From NCBI GenBank assembly GCA_029262275.1, contig JAJCZS010000021.1:1-64000 (forward strand): a stretch of 64,000 bases of DNA, written 5' to 3'. Shown here one piece after another: positions 8,049 through 16,306 of the stretch (positions within the stretch are counted from its first letter, which is position 1; each line of letters starts with the position of its first letter). A program made the position numbers and the translations under genes. The notes under the pieces were generated by a model. The model was given only the letters and a program-made list of their open reading frames with translations, was not told the DNA's origin and searched no databases. This DNA is from Deltaproteobacteria bacterium. GTDB taxonomy: Bacteria; Desulfobacterota_D; UBA1144; Nemesobacterales; UBA2774.

Positions 8049-10031
8049 ATGACGAGAATAGGTTCTACACTTTTTATCATTCTACTTGCAGCACTATCTC
8101 TAAATACAACATTTATAGATACAACCCCAAACATAACATTTACAGATACAACCCCACCAGAATTAATCAATTTCGAGGTAACTCCTATAGCAATAAATAC
8201 CTCTACGGGCAGTGCAACTATAAGTGTACGGATAGAAGCTCGTGATAACTTCACTGGCTTTGGAGCTGCTACCGGAACTGGGAATGGCAGTATAGATATA
8301 ATAAGTCCTTCGGGGCAGCCAGTAGGACTTGGAAGCCTACCCATAACAGGAGGAACGGATTTAGAACCTATATTTGAATTTGAATTAGAATTTCCTCAGT
8401 TTAGTGAACAAGGAACTTGGGAGATCTCTCTGGTATTAATAGATAACTTATTTAATACATCGAGTTTCAATTCAAATGACTTAGCACTGTTGGGTTTTCC
8501 TTCAACCATTGAAGTTACCTCACTTGAGGATTCTACTCCTCCTCTACTAGTGAATCTAGAGGTAACTCCATTAGTTATAGACACTACTACTGACAGCGCG
8601 ACAATAAGTGTGCGCATTGAAGCCCTGGAGGATTTAAGTGGTTTTCAAACTGGAAGTATCATGATTGAGAGTCCCTCTGGACAGCCTGTTGGGAGTGGGA
8701 GCCTGTCTAAAACAGGTGGAACAGATTTAGAGCCGATCTTAGAAATTGAATTGGAATTTCCCCAGTTTAGTGAACCCGGAATTTGGGATATATCATTAAC
8801 ACTAGTGGATAATGTCTTTAATACACTAGTGCTTGAAACTACTGACTTAGCAAAGTTGGGTTTTCCTTCAACATTAGAGGTTGCTTCAGTTGAGGACTCT
8901 AACCCACCAGAGTTAATTAATCTCGAGGTTGCTCCTTTAGTCGTAAATACCATGGATGATTCATCTAAAATATGCGTAAGAATTGAAGCCCAGGATGATT
9001 TAAGTGGTTTTCAGACTGGAAGTATCATGATTGAGAGCCCCTCCGGACAGCCCGTTGGGAGTGGGAGCTTGTCTAAAACAGGTGGATCGGATTTAGAGCC
9101 GATCTTAGAAATTGAATTGGAATTTCCCCAGTTTAGTGAACCCGGGATTTGGGATATATCATTAACACTAGTGGATAATGTATTTAATACATTAGTGCTT
9201 ACCTCAGAAGACTTATCCAGATTGGGTTTTCCTTCAACTGTTGAGGTTACTACAAATCCTGTAGCTAACCCGGAGCCATGTTTTTCTTCACCTAAGCCAT
9301 CTCCAACAGCTACACCTGCGCCTCCAACCCCAACACCACCAGGCGCAACTCCTATGCCTACTTCTACACCAACTCCAAGCCCGGCTCCAACTGCGTCTCC
9401 TGACCCTGGTGATCTGAATAATGATGGTGTGCCAGATGAGGACCAAGAAAATGTTGAGACTATTGAGGTTGAAGATGGCTCATTAACTATTGAGACAGAT
9501 AATGAAACTACTATAATGAATTTTGCATCAGCTAGTAGTTTGATAAATCAGTCTCCGTTTCCTCCATCTGATATAGAATTTCTTGGTATTTTGTTCAGCT
9601 TTGAAATTTTAAATGTAGGAATAGGTGACAGTACAGAGGCTAGAATAATATTAGAAAACCCAGTTGATTTTGATGTGTACTACAAATTTGGTTCAACACC
9701 GAATAATCCTGCGCCTCATTGGTATGAATTTAATTTTAATGGAGAGACAGGTGCAGAACGACTACCTAACGGGGACATCCTCTTACATTTTGTAGATGGG
9801 AAGAGAGGAGATAATGACTTAACTGAAAATGGTCGTATTGTTGATCCAGGCGGCCCAGCAGTATTTAGAAATCAAGAACCTCAAGATGGAAATAGCAGTG
9901 GCGGTGGGTGCAGTTTATCAGATAATTCTAATTCAACACAGTCGGTGTTCAATTTGCTTCTAGTTTTTCTTCCAGTATTTTTCTTGTTGGTGGTTAGAAT
10001 TGCTAAATGTAGACTTTTGTCTAATCATTAA
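8049..10031 (+). CDS. Secreted repeat protein with choice-of-anchor U domain and C-terminal anchor
   Basis: A 660-residue exported surface-type protein. A signal peptide is followed by three tandem Ig-like repeats of about 120-128 residues, each beginning near TTPPELINFEVTP and ending near LGFPSTIEVTS. A Pro/Thr/Ser linker follows (about 415-455), then an Asp-rich DLNNDGVPDEDQENV stretch, then a choice-of-anchor U domain recognisable from WYEFNFNGETGAE, HFVDGKRGDNDLTENG and IVDPGGPA. The C-terminus SSGGGCSLS, a hydrophobic helix and basic residues form a Cys-containing sorting signal like MYXO-CTERM or Synerg-CTERM tails. The protein is probably lipid- or membrane-anchored at the surface. Repeats 2 and 3 are nearly identical in DNA. 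The function is unknown; adhesion or substrate contact is inference. Confidence 0.8.
   Translation: MTRIGSTLFIILLAALSLNTTFIDTTPNITFTDTTPPELINFEVTPIAINTSTGSATISVRIEARDNFTGFGAATGTGNGSIDIISPSGQPVGLGSLPITGGTDLEPIFEFELEFPQFSEQGTWEISLVLIDNLFNTSSFNSNDLALLGFPSTIEVTSLEDSTPPLLVNLEVTPLVIDTTTDSATISVRIEALEDLSGFQTGSIMIESPSGQPVGSGSLSKTGGTDLEPILEIELEFPQFSEPGIWDISLTLVDNVFNTLVLETTDLAKLGFPSTLEVASVEDSNPPELINLEVAPLVVNTMDDSSKICVRIEAQDDLSGFQTGSIMIESPSGQPVGSGSLSKTGGSDLEPILEIELEFPQFSEPGIWDISLTLVDNVFNTLVLTSEDLSRLGFPSTVEVTTNPVANPEPCFSSPKPSPTATPAPPTPTPPGATPMPTSTPTPSPAPTASPDPGDLNNDGVPDEDQENVETIEVEDGSLTIETDNETTIMNFASASSLINQSPFPPSDIEFLGILFSFEILNVGIGDSTEARIILENPVDFDVYYKFGSTPNNPAPHWYEFNFNGETGAERLPNGDILLHFVDGKRGDNDLTENGRIVDPGGPAVFRNQEPQDGNSSGGGCSLSDNSNSTQSVFNLLLVFLPVFFLLVVRIAKCRLLSNH
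8631..9200 (+). repeat. Tandem near-identical intragenic repeat, two 204-bp copies
   Basis: Bases 8631-8834 and 8997-9200 align without gaps at an offset of 366 bases, with about 10 differences in 204 positions by hand count. They encode the core of Ig-like repeats 2 and 3. Repeat 1 (from about 8141) is the same domain but much more diverged and carries an extra Gly/Thr-rich segment. This points to a recent in-frame duplication or gene conversion. Confidence 0.85.
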
Positions 10032-10153
10032 GAAATGATTATCAATTAATATAAACACTTGTGTATCCATTCTTGTCGATCCCCCAGATTTAGCTCAATA
10101 GTGAATATGTAGGCCATAAAATCCATACAAATATCTAACGAACATATGTTTTT

Positions 10154-10191
10154 TTGTGCATAATTACACAATCATTGCGCATAGTTACACA
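10154..10191. promoter_or_regulatory. Two-copy direct repeat upstream of the LPMO gene
   Basis: TTGTGCATAATTACACA (10154-10170) recurs as TTGCGCATAGTTACACA (10175-10191), 15 of 17 positions identical, with a 21-base period equal to two helical turns. Each copy also has a loose TGTG...CACA dyad. It lies about 100 bases before the start codon at 10294. It is a plausible tandem site for a transcription factor; which one is unknown. Confidence 0.5.
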
Positions 10192-10293
10192 TTTTTCACT
10201 AAATAGTAAAATAGTGCTTTGTTCATACAATCCATAGGTTAATCTCGTACCTAGTTATAGTTTGAATTCATATAAAAACCGGAGGTTATGGAT

Positions 10294-11934
10294 ATGAGAT
10301 TATCCATTTTTTCTTATGTATTAGTTTGTCTAATGACAATCGGATTGATTGGGGAACAAGCATTTGGGCATGGGTCTATGGAGACCCCAGTGAGCAGAAT
10401 TTATAATTGCTTTTTAGAAAATCCGGAGAATCCAAAGTCGGATGCATGCAGGGCGGCAGTCCAAGAAGGTGGAACGCAGGCTCTTTATGATTGGACCGGG
10501 GTTAACCAGGGAAATGCCAATGATATGCACAGGGAAATAATTCCTGACGGCAAACTCTGTAGTGGAGCCAAGGAACTATTTAAAGGAATGGATCTGGCTC
10601 GAAATGATTGGCATACGACTATGATTGCTCCTGATAGTTCTGGTAATTTCGAGTTTGTTTTTATTGCCACTGCTCCACATAGCACAGAATACTTTAGATT
10701 TTACGTTACAAAGGATGGTTATAACCCGCTTGAACCACTTAAATGGTCTGATCTGGAAGAGCCTCCTTTTTGCACGATTGAAGAAGTCATATTAGATAAC
10801 GGCCGATATAGAATGAACTGCCCCTTCCCACAGGGAAAGTCAGGGAAGCATGTTCTCTATACAATCTGGCAGCGTGATGATAGCCAGGAAGCGTTTTACA
10901 CCTGCACTGATGTCGAGTTTATGGGAGGCGCTCCCGTGGTCTGGAGATCGCTTGGTCAGGTCAGAGCCCAAGAAGATCTTAGTGTTGGTGATACTGTTAC
11001 GCTGAGATTGTTCGACGCTCAGTCAAGTGACGCTGAAACTCACACAATAGAGCTACAAAATGGCCAGACCATGGCTGATCAGTGGCCATTTTATTTGGCA
11101 CAGCATGTAAATGTTAGCTCCTCATTGGTTAAGATTGGGGTGCTCGATTCAAATGGTAATGTGAATCCTGTTGAGAGTTCGCAAAACAATAATGTATACG
11201 TGTCATCTGATGAAGAATTTTCTTTTCAGATTGATGTAGAGAAGTCTGACACTCCTCCTGGGGAAGGACTTACAACAGATGTGAACATAACCGACGATTG
11301 GGGTAATGGTTATTGTGCAGAAGTCTCAGTTACAAACAACTCGCAGAGTACATCTGATTGGACGGTGGTTTTTTCAATTGATGGAACTGTGAGGGAAATG
11401 TGGAGCGCAACGTATACACAAAATGGTGATGAAGTTACAGCAGAAGGCGTATCTTGGAATAATTTAGTCAATCCAGGGCAGTCTGTGGGGTTTGGATTCT
11501 GCGCTGATAGAAATTCTTCTCCACCACCGCCTACTCCGTCTCCTACTCCTGAGCCAACACCTCAGCCATCATTTGCCTGCTCAGATGGGATAGATAATGA
11601 CAATGATGGGTTAACTGATTTCCCTAGTGATCCAGGGTGCGAGAGTACAAATGATGATGATGAGTTCAATCAAACTACTGGCGGAGATGTTAGCGCAGAT
11701 GTAACTATAAATGATGATTGGGGAACTGGTTACTGCGCTGTAGTTGATGTTGTAAACAACACTTCATCTTCAGTGGATTGGGTGGTGTCTTTTCAAATAG
11801 AAGGTGCTATTAGAAATATGTGGAGCGCAAACTACCAGCAAAGTGGAAATACTGTGACAGCGGAAGGTGTATCTTGGAATAATATTGTTAATCCAGGAAA
11901 GTCTCAAAGTTTTGGGTTCTGCGCACTTAGATAA
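10294..11934 (+). CDS. AA10 lytic polysaccharide monooxygenase with GbpA-like domain and two CBM2-like modules
   Basis: A secreted copper enzyme that oxidatively cleaves chitin or cellulose. The ATG at 10294 is preferred over 10288 because GGAGG lies eight bases before it rather than two. A 25-residue signal peptide ends AFG|HGSMETP, leaving the N-terminal His of the histidine brace (residue 26). The second His is in NDWHTT (about 107), and the axial Phe is in QRDDSQEAFYTC. Order: AA10 (26-210), GbpA-domain-2-like (about 213-318), CBM2-like (about 327-405), Pro/Thr linker, Asp-rich Ca-binding-like segment DGIDNDNDGLTDFPSDPGC, second CBM2-like (about 467-546). The two CBM2-like modules share DDWGxGYCA and AEGVSWNN. 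Substrate preference is not decidable from sequence. Confidence 0.93.
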   Translation: MRLSIFSYVLVCLMTIGLIGEQAFGHGSMETPVSRIYNCFLENPENPKSDACRAAVQEGGTQALYDWTGVNQGNANDMHREIIPDGKLCSGAKELFKGMDLARNDWHTTMIAPDSSGNFEFVFIATAPHSTEYFRFYVTKDGYNPLEPLKWSDLEEPPFCTIEEVILDNGRYRMNCPFPQGKSGKHVLYTIWQRDDSQEAFYTCTDVEFMGGAPVVWRSLGQVRAQEDLSVGDTVTLRLFDAQSSDAETHTIELQNGQTMADQWPFYLAQHVNVSSSLVKIGVLDSNGNVNPVESSQNNNVYVSSDEEFSFQIDVEKSDTPPGEGLTTDVNITDDWGNGYCAEVSVTNNSQSTSDWTVVFSIDGTVREMWSATYTQNGDEVTAEGVSWNNLVNPGQSVGFGFCADRNSSPPPPTPSPTPEPTPQPSFACSDGIDNDNDGLTDFPSDPGCESTNDDDEFNQTTGGDVSADVTINDDWGTGYCAVVDVVNNTSSSVDWVVSFQIEGAIRNMWSANYQQSGNTVTAEGVSWNNIVNPGKSQSFGFCALR

Positions 11935-11944
11935 GCCAATTACC

Positions 11945-11979
11945 TTGGAGGGGTGGGTATCCCTTATTCGCCTCTCCAA
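11945..11979. terminator. Hairpin between convergent LPMO and regulator genes
   Basis: TTGGAGGGG (11945-11953) pairs with CCTCTCCAA (11971-11979) with one G-T wobble. It lies between the convergent stops at 11934 and 11990, so it could serve both strands. The following + strand is only moderately T-rich. Confidence 0.6.
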
Positions 11980-11989
11980 TATATGTTGT

Positions 11990-13492
11990 TTAAGAAGTGA
12001 AAGGAACAGTTTTTTTCTTTATCCCTAGCTTAGTCATTCTTGTTCTAAGCGTGCTTGGGTTCATACCTAGTATTTTTGCAGCTCCTCTATCCCCATGGAT
12101 TTGCCACGAAGTGGTTTTCAAAATATTAATAATATGCTCCCGCTCGATATCTTCTAATTTGGGAGAACTACTTCCGGGCATCTCAATTTTCTTATGGTTA
12201 TCCAAAAGGTTTTCAGAAATATGTAGGATGTTTCCACTAGAAAGTATAGTGGCCCTCTCAATTACATTCTCAAGCTCTCTTATATTTCCAGGCCAAGAAT
12301 AATTTATTAGTTTCTTTAGGGTTTCAGATCCTATTTTTGTTAGATTCTTGCCAATCTTATTTGAAAACTTATTCATGAAATATAGTGCAAGTGGTTCTAT
12401 GTCTTGTGTGCGTTCTCGAAGTCCAGGTAGGTCGATTGGAAACACATTCATTCTGTAGAATAGGTCTGCACGGAATTTCCCCTCATTCACAGCATCTTCT
12501 AGGTCTCTGTTAGTTGCTGCTATTACTCGCACATCTACTTTTATTGACCTTGTTCCACCAACTCTTTCAAACTCCTTTTCTTGGAGTACTCTAAGCAACT
12601 TCGCCTGGGATTCTAGTGGTAAATCTCCAAGCTCATCAAGCATAATGGTTCCACCATCAGCAAGCTCGAATTTGCCTATTTTCTTGGAAAGTGCTCCAGT
12701 AAAGGCTCCTTTTTCATGACCAAACAGCTCGCTTTCAATTAATCCAGCTGGTATAGCTGGGCAGTTAACTTTCACCAGGGGTCTGCCGTTTCTCTTGCTC
12801 AAGTTATGAATAGAGCGTGCAATTAGCTCCTTGCCTGTGCCGGTTTCACCTCTGATAAGAACTGTAGCATCTGTTTTTGCCACCTTCTCGACATTATCAA
12901 GTACTTCTTCTAATACTTCACTTGAGCCTATTATTTCTTCAAAGTTATGTTCAGTTTTTATTTCTTCTTTAAGGTAGATGTTCTCAGACTCGAGTCTTTT
13001 CCTAAGTTTGTTTACTTCATCTAAAGCACTCTCAAGCTCTATGTTACTTTGAACAAGAGCCTGCTCAGTAATTTTTCGCTTTGTTATATCTAGCCAAGTG
13101 CCCACGATTTCTTTAGGTTTACCATCGTCCCCTTTGATTAATACTGCACGGTCTAAAAACCAGTGGTATTTACCATCTGAACACTTCCAGCGGTATTCTA
13201 TTTCGAAGTTTGTTTTAGAGGAATTGAGGCTTACAGCGCCCAGAACCATATCTTTATCGTCTGGGTGTATTCTTGATCGCCAAAAATCAACACTAGCCAT
13301 AAACTCCTCAGCTTCAAACCCAGTTACAATTTCTATATTCTCGCTTATATATATAGCCCCAGTGTCTTTGATCGCATTGACTGCATACACCGCCATTGGA
13401 ACTGATCGTAGAATTAAGGACTGTCTAAGTTCAATTTCTTTTAGAGAGTCTTTGCAGGGTATTTCCTGACTGGGTCTTTTAGCTTTGTCCAT
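11990..13492 (-). CDS. Orphan PAS-domain sigma-54-dependent transcriptional activator
   Basis: A 500-residue enhancer-binding protein without a receiver domain. A PAS/PAC domain spans about residues 25-140 (HPDDKDMVLG, GTWLDITKRK), followed by a coiled-coil linker (about 145-182). The AAA+ domain has Walker A GETGTGKE (215-222), the sigma-54 contact loop GAFTGA (262-267) and Walker B MLDELGD. A Fis-type HTH closes the protein (AAKILGMNPSTLRTRM). It probably senses a small ligand or redox state through PAS and activates sigma-54 promoters. It is convergent with the LPMO gene and upstream of the copper/redox genes read the same way, so these are candidate targets by position only. No clear -24/-12 promoter was found beside them. 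Confidence 0.92.
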   Translation of the reverse strand: MDKAKRPSQEIPCKDSLKEIELRQSLILRSVPMAVYAVNAIKDTGAIYISENIEIVTGFEAEEFMASVDFWRSRIHPDDKDMVLGAVSLNSSKTNFEIEYRWKCSDGKYHWFLDRAVLIKGDDGKPKEIVGTWLDITKRKITEQALVQSNIELESALDEVNKLRKRLESENIYLKEEIKTEHNFEEIIGSSEVLEEVLDNVEKVAKTDATVLIRGETGTGKELIARSIHNLSKRNGRPLVKVNCPAIPAGLIESELFGHEKGAFTGALSKKIGKFELADGGTIMLDELGDLPLESQAKLLRVLQEKEFERVGGTRSIKVDVRVIAATNRDLEDAVNEGKFRADLFYRMNVFPIDLPGLRERTQDIEPLALYFMNKFSNKIGKNLTKIGSETLKKLINYSWPGNIRELENVIERATILSSGNILHISENLLDNHKKIEMPGSSSPKLEDIEREHIINILKTTSWQIHGDRGAAKILGMNPSTLRTRMTKLGIKKKTVPFTS

Positions 13493-13584
13493 AGTAGCGA
13501 TTATATCATTAATTTCTGTATTTTTTGATCATAATTATTAGATGTAAATAAGTGCAATATATATCCCCGTTTACTCAAAATAGA

Positions 13585-13623
13585 ATCGGGAGGGGGTCGG
13601 TGTTTTGAAGTACCCCTCCCGAT
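13585..13623 (-). terminator. Intrinsic terminator of the DUF4142-cupredoxin-YHS operon
   Basis: ATCGGGAGGGG (13585-13595) pairs perfectly over 11 bases with CCCCTCCCGAT (13613-13623) around a 17-base loop. On the minus strand the stem is followed by TCTATTTTG, a short U-rich run. It sits 11 bases past the YHS stop. Confidence 0.85.
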
Positions 13624-13634
13624 AAAGAAAGAGG

Positions 13635-14096
13635 TTATAGGTCAGATGGTGCTTTGTCCTTTATTTGGGGCCAATTTGTATCAGCTTTTTGTATATTTCC
13701 TGGAACATCCTTTTTCCATTCTTTTTGAATGTTAGGATCTAAGTTCAAATATAATGTGCCGTCTACTACTTCCCATACCTCAGCGTCTCCAACAAACTTC
13801 TTGCCAACAGCAACACCGTAGGCGCAGTATCCACCATAAGCTGGTAGATATTTTTGAGGATTAGCTTCAAAAGCTTTTTTGTTATCTTCGCTTGCGAAGA
13901 GATATGTTACTTCGTCAACAACGACTAGGTTGTTTCCATTTCCTCTAACTGCTTTTCCTTCGGTTTGATATGATACGAGGTCATAACCTTGAATTCCTGT
14001 GGTGCTGCTCTCTACACCGCCTGCATATGAATCTACGGCAAAGAAACTTACTGCTAATACTAATACTGCTAACATCATTGATTGAATCTTATTCAT
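13635..14096 (-). CDS. Exported YHS-domain protein
   Basis: A 153-residue protein with a signal peptide ending near FAVDSYA. A YHS domain spans about residues 35-95, with the family features GIQGYDLVSYQTEGKAVRG, YLFASEDNKKAFEANPQKY and GGYCAYGVAVG. YHS domains occur in metal-handling proteins and copper ATPases, and free periplasmic forms are common. It is the last gene of an operon with a cupredoxin and a DUF4142 protein, ended by a strong terminator. The context suggests metal or redox protection of the periplasm. The exact role is unknown. Confidence 0.8.
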   Translation of the reverse strand: MNKIQSMMLAVLVLAVSFFAVDSYAGGVESSTTGIQGYDLVSYQTEGKAVRGNGNNLVVVDEVTYLFASEDNKKAFEANPQKYLPAYGGYCAYGVAVGKKFVGDAEVWEVVDGTLYLNLDPNIQKEWKKDVPGNIQKADTNWPQIKDKAPSDL

Positions 14097-14153
14097 TTAA
14101 ATCTCCTTTGTTTTTTCCTGACGAGCAGGTTTTTTTTGTGTATTCATTACAAA

Positions 14154-14528
14154 CTACTTTTGTTCTATCTGAAGTCCGGCTTTCATCGTTGGATGATATC
14201 TACAGAAATAGTTTGTGGTCATATTTGCTTTAACAACTGTTTGCCATTTTCCTTCTGCTTCAATAAGCCCCGAATCCCAGCTTTCGTCATCTGCTGTTAT
14301 TGTGTGAGGAACAAAATCGTAGTTTATCCAGGTGATTGTATCACCTGGTGCCACAGTCAGCTCTTTTGGAGTAAACGCAAGATTGCGTATTTCCACTACA
14401 TGCTCTTTGCTAATGGAATCACCGGCCATAACAGGGATCAATGAGCTACATATAAGAACTGCAACTGTTAAGACAATCGCAGTTCTTAGTGACGTTATTA
14501 GTAAGGTCATCTTATTTGTTAACAGCAT
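14154..14528 (-). CDS. Periplasmic cupredoxin (plastocyanin-like blue copper protein)
   Basis: A 124-residue exported protein; the signal peptide ends near LIPVMA. The copper site is visible: His in FVPHTI, then Cys, His and Met in FCRYHPTMKAG, the canonical C-x4-H-x-x-M type 1 site. GDTITW is the usual cupredoxin strand. It probably carries electrons or copper in the periplasm. The ATG at 14528 overlaps the upstream gene by 17 bases and has AGGAAA before it. The next ATG at 14510, just after the upstream stop, would also give a full signal peptide. It is the middle gene of the operon ending at 13635. Confidence 0.85.
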   Translation of the reverse strand: MLLTNKMTLLITSLRTAIVLTVAVLICSSLIPVMAGDSISKEHVVEIRNLAFTPKELTVAPGDTITWINYDFVPHTITADDESWDSGLIEAEGKWQTVVKANMTTNYFCRYHPTMKAGLQIEQK

Positions 14529-15075
14529 TTACCATTTCCTGGGCTTTGTCTTCATGAGCTTTAAAGATCACAAGAGCTTGCTCGAAAAGCGCTTTCATTT
14601 GAGGATTTTCTATATTAGGTATGAAGGTGCCTCCTACTAGTCCATTGACTGCTTGATGGTAGGCAAGCTCATTCTCCGCATAGCGCTTATCAAATTCTTC
14701 TCCACTCAAAGCACTCATCTCTTCTACTAGCTGATCAGCCTGCTGATTAAGCTGCTGACTCAAAAAGTTGTCCTGAGGCTGTGCATTGAGTTCGTTAAGA
14801 AGAGCAAGTGCTTGTTTATTAACTCCATTGTGGTCTCTAACCATTGTTTCAGCAAATTCGATAACAACGGGATTTTTGGATTTTGCGAGTGCTAAATGTG
14901 CATAGCGAATATCTATGTTGTCTGCGATATAAGCCACATGTGCAATTTCCAAATCATTAAGATCTGCTGGAGACGGAGCCTTGTCAGCCTGTGCAGGAAC
15001 TGAAAAAGCGGCAATAAGAATCGTTAACATTAATACACCTGTGATGAATGATCTTGTAAAAATTGTTTTACTCAT
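14512..15075 (-). CDS. Exported DUF4142 protein
   Basis: An exported, mainly helical ferritin-like bundle protein of the DUF4142 family. The ATG at 15075 (MSKTIFTRSF) is chosen because AAGGAGG lies ten bases before it; an in-frame ATG at 15102 has no such site. The signal peptide ends near SVPAQA. The mature protein shows the family pattern of spaced His/Glu residues (VRDHNGVNKQAL, ENELAYHQAV). Members often sit beside stress and envelope genes. First gene of a three-gene operon with cupredoxin and YHS proteins. The molecular function is not established. Confidence 0.8.
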   Translation of the reverse strand: MSKTIFTRSFITGVLMLTILIAAFSVPAQADKAPSPADLNDLEIAHVAYIADNIDIRYAHLALAKSKNPVVIEFAETMVRDHNGVNKQALALLNELNAQPQDNFLSQQLNQQADQLVEEMSALSGEEFDKRYAENELAYHQAVNGLVGGTFIPNIENPQMKALFEQALVIFKAHEDKAQEMVNAVNK

Positions 15076-15146
15076 AATGGTAATACCTCCTTTTAAAAGC
15101 ATGTTTTCCTATTTTCTGTTTTAGAATTTGATGTCACATGTTAAGA

Positions 15147-15182
15147 AAAGGACTCAATAATTTGATAAATCTTGAGTCCTTT
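15147..15182 (-). terminator. Intrinsic terminator after the HHH-motif protein gene
   Basis: AAAGGACTCAA (15147-15157) pairs perfectly over 11 bases with TTGAGTCCTTT (15172-15182). The minus-strand continuation reads CTTTTCTTAA, a U-rich tail. It lies 20 bases beyond the stop of the leftward gene 15202-15558 and separates it from the DUF4142 operon. Confidence 0.85.
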
Positions 15183-15201
15183 CCTCTATATTCTTGTTCT
15201 G

Positions 15202-15558
15202 TCAGTTTACAAACAGAACCCAGCCGGTTTGCTCGCTTCCTTGCACTTTGCCAGCAACTTGTATGCTGGTTCTATTAGGGTTTTGCTCTATTTTCTTTAG
15301 ACCATCTTGCAGTCCTTGAAGGGAATAAACCCTATCATCTGTTACAACTACATGATGATGCGGCGGATAGCCGTCACATGGTGCTGTTGCAATAACCGGA
15401 TTAACATTGCCGGTTTTGTAATCAGGCAGTAAGCAAATGACATTTCCATTTATTGTCGCGTGGTCGTCTTTACTATCAGCGATGGATGAATTACTGAAAG
15501 CAAATGAAAGAGTGATTCCTAATATTAATACTAATGTTGTAAGTTTTAAGTGTTTCAT
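15202..15558 (-). CDS. Small exported protein with CDGYPPHHHV motif, function unknown
   Basis: A 118-residue protein with a clear signal peptide ending near SSIADS. The mature part of about 90 residues is beta-rich. It has two cysteines (VICLLPDY and APCDGYPPHHH) that may form a disulfide, and a His triplet that could bind a metal. I do not recognise the family. It has its own terminator and lies between a cupin and the cupredoxin operon, which fits a metal or stress role by context only. Coding is supported by the signal peptide and the terminator just past the stop. Confidence 0.65.
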   Translation of the reverse strand: MKHLKLTTLVLILGITLSFAFSNSSIADSKDDHATINGNVICLLPDYKTGNVNPVIATAPCDGYPPHHHVVVTDDRVYSLQGLQDGLKKIEQNPNRTSIQVAGKVQGSEQTGWVLFVN

Positions 15559-15608
15559 TTAATGCCTCCTATTAGTTTTTTCGATTTGTAAGACTCAAAT
15601 ACTCTCAA

Positions 15609-16082
15609 TTATAAATATTGGATTGAGTATTTTTTTGATAAAGCATCTACTTCTTCGTCAGAAGGCTCGCCTGCAGAGTATAGAGCTGCGAGCTCCACAA
15701 AATAACTGTCAAACGGTCCTGGCAAGATAGTGTCCAGAAGCCTGCTTGGCTTATCCCCCTTATTTACAAACCCGTGTGGGATACCTCTTGGCAAAAGAGC
15801 CATTACTCCGGCGACCGCTGTCATTGTTTGATCTCCAAGGGTGACTTCGATCTCACCTTCTAGAAGATATACAAGCTCGTCCTCATTCTCATGGACATGT
15901 AATGAAACACCTTTCCCAGGTGGGCTAATGATCTCTATTACGGAAAACACATTGTTCGTATCCTCACTTTTAACTTTATGAAGAAACTGGCTTCCGCCCA
16001 TAAGTATTTCATCGCCACCTCCTGGCATTACTAAAATCGGGTCTTGCTTAAATTCGCTACTCATTTTTAATGCTTCACTCAT
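15609..16082 (-). CDS. Cupin-domain protein
   Basis: A 157-residue single-cupin protein, cytoplasmic because no signal peptide is seen. Motif 1 is SLHVHENEDELVYLLEGEIEV, with metal-ligand type His, His, Glu spacing; motif 2 is LPRGIPHGFVNKGD with the last His. Such small cupins include quercetinase-like dioxygenases and sugar-binding proteins, and the reaction cannot be assigned. Single gene; the next gene downstream is read the same way 50 bases on. Confidence 0.8.
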   Translation of the reverse strand: MSEALKMSSEFKQDPILVMPGGGDEILMGGSQFLHKVKSEDTNNVFSVIEIISPPGKGVSLHVHENEDELVYLLEGEIEVTLGDQTMTAVAGVMALLPRGIPHGFVNKGDKPSRLLDTILPGPFDSYFVELAALYSAGEPSDEEVDALSKKYSIQYL

Positions 16083-16306
16083 TTTACTGCCTCCTTAAAC
16101 TTGATTTACTCACATATAGTGCAAGGGGTGTGCCAAGATGGAGGATTGATAAAATTAAAGATGTAAGCACTAGTGATTGTTGGATAAATCTTTAGGAACA
16201 GCTATGTGGTACTATTTTGGTTTTTAATAGAAAGTCGCGGAATAAAGCGATCTTGTTATATAAAGCAATTTAACAATCGGAAAGTGTATGGGGACTAGAT
16301 GTGAAG

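Noticed and set aside
10032-10293. Sigma-54 -24/-12 promoter for the LPMO gene
   Set aside because: No GG-N10-GC arrangement with the flanking consensus was found by eye.
14117-14129. Plus-strand CCTG-ACGAG-CAGG hairpin followed by eight T, looking like a terminator
   Set aside because: The stem has only four pairs, and no plus-strand gene ends near it; it lies inside a leftward operon.
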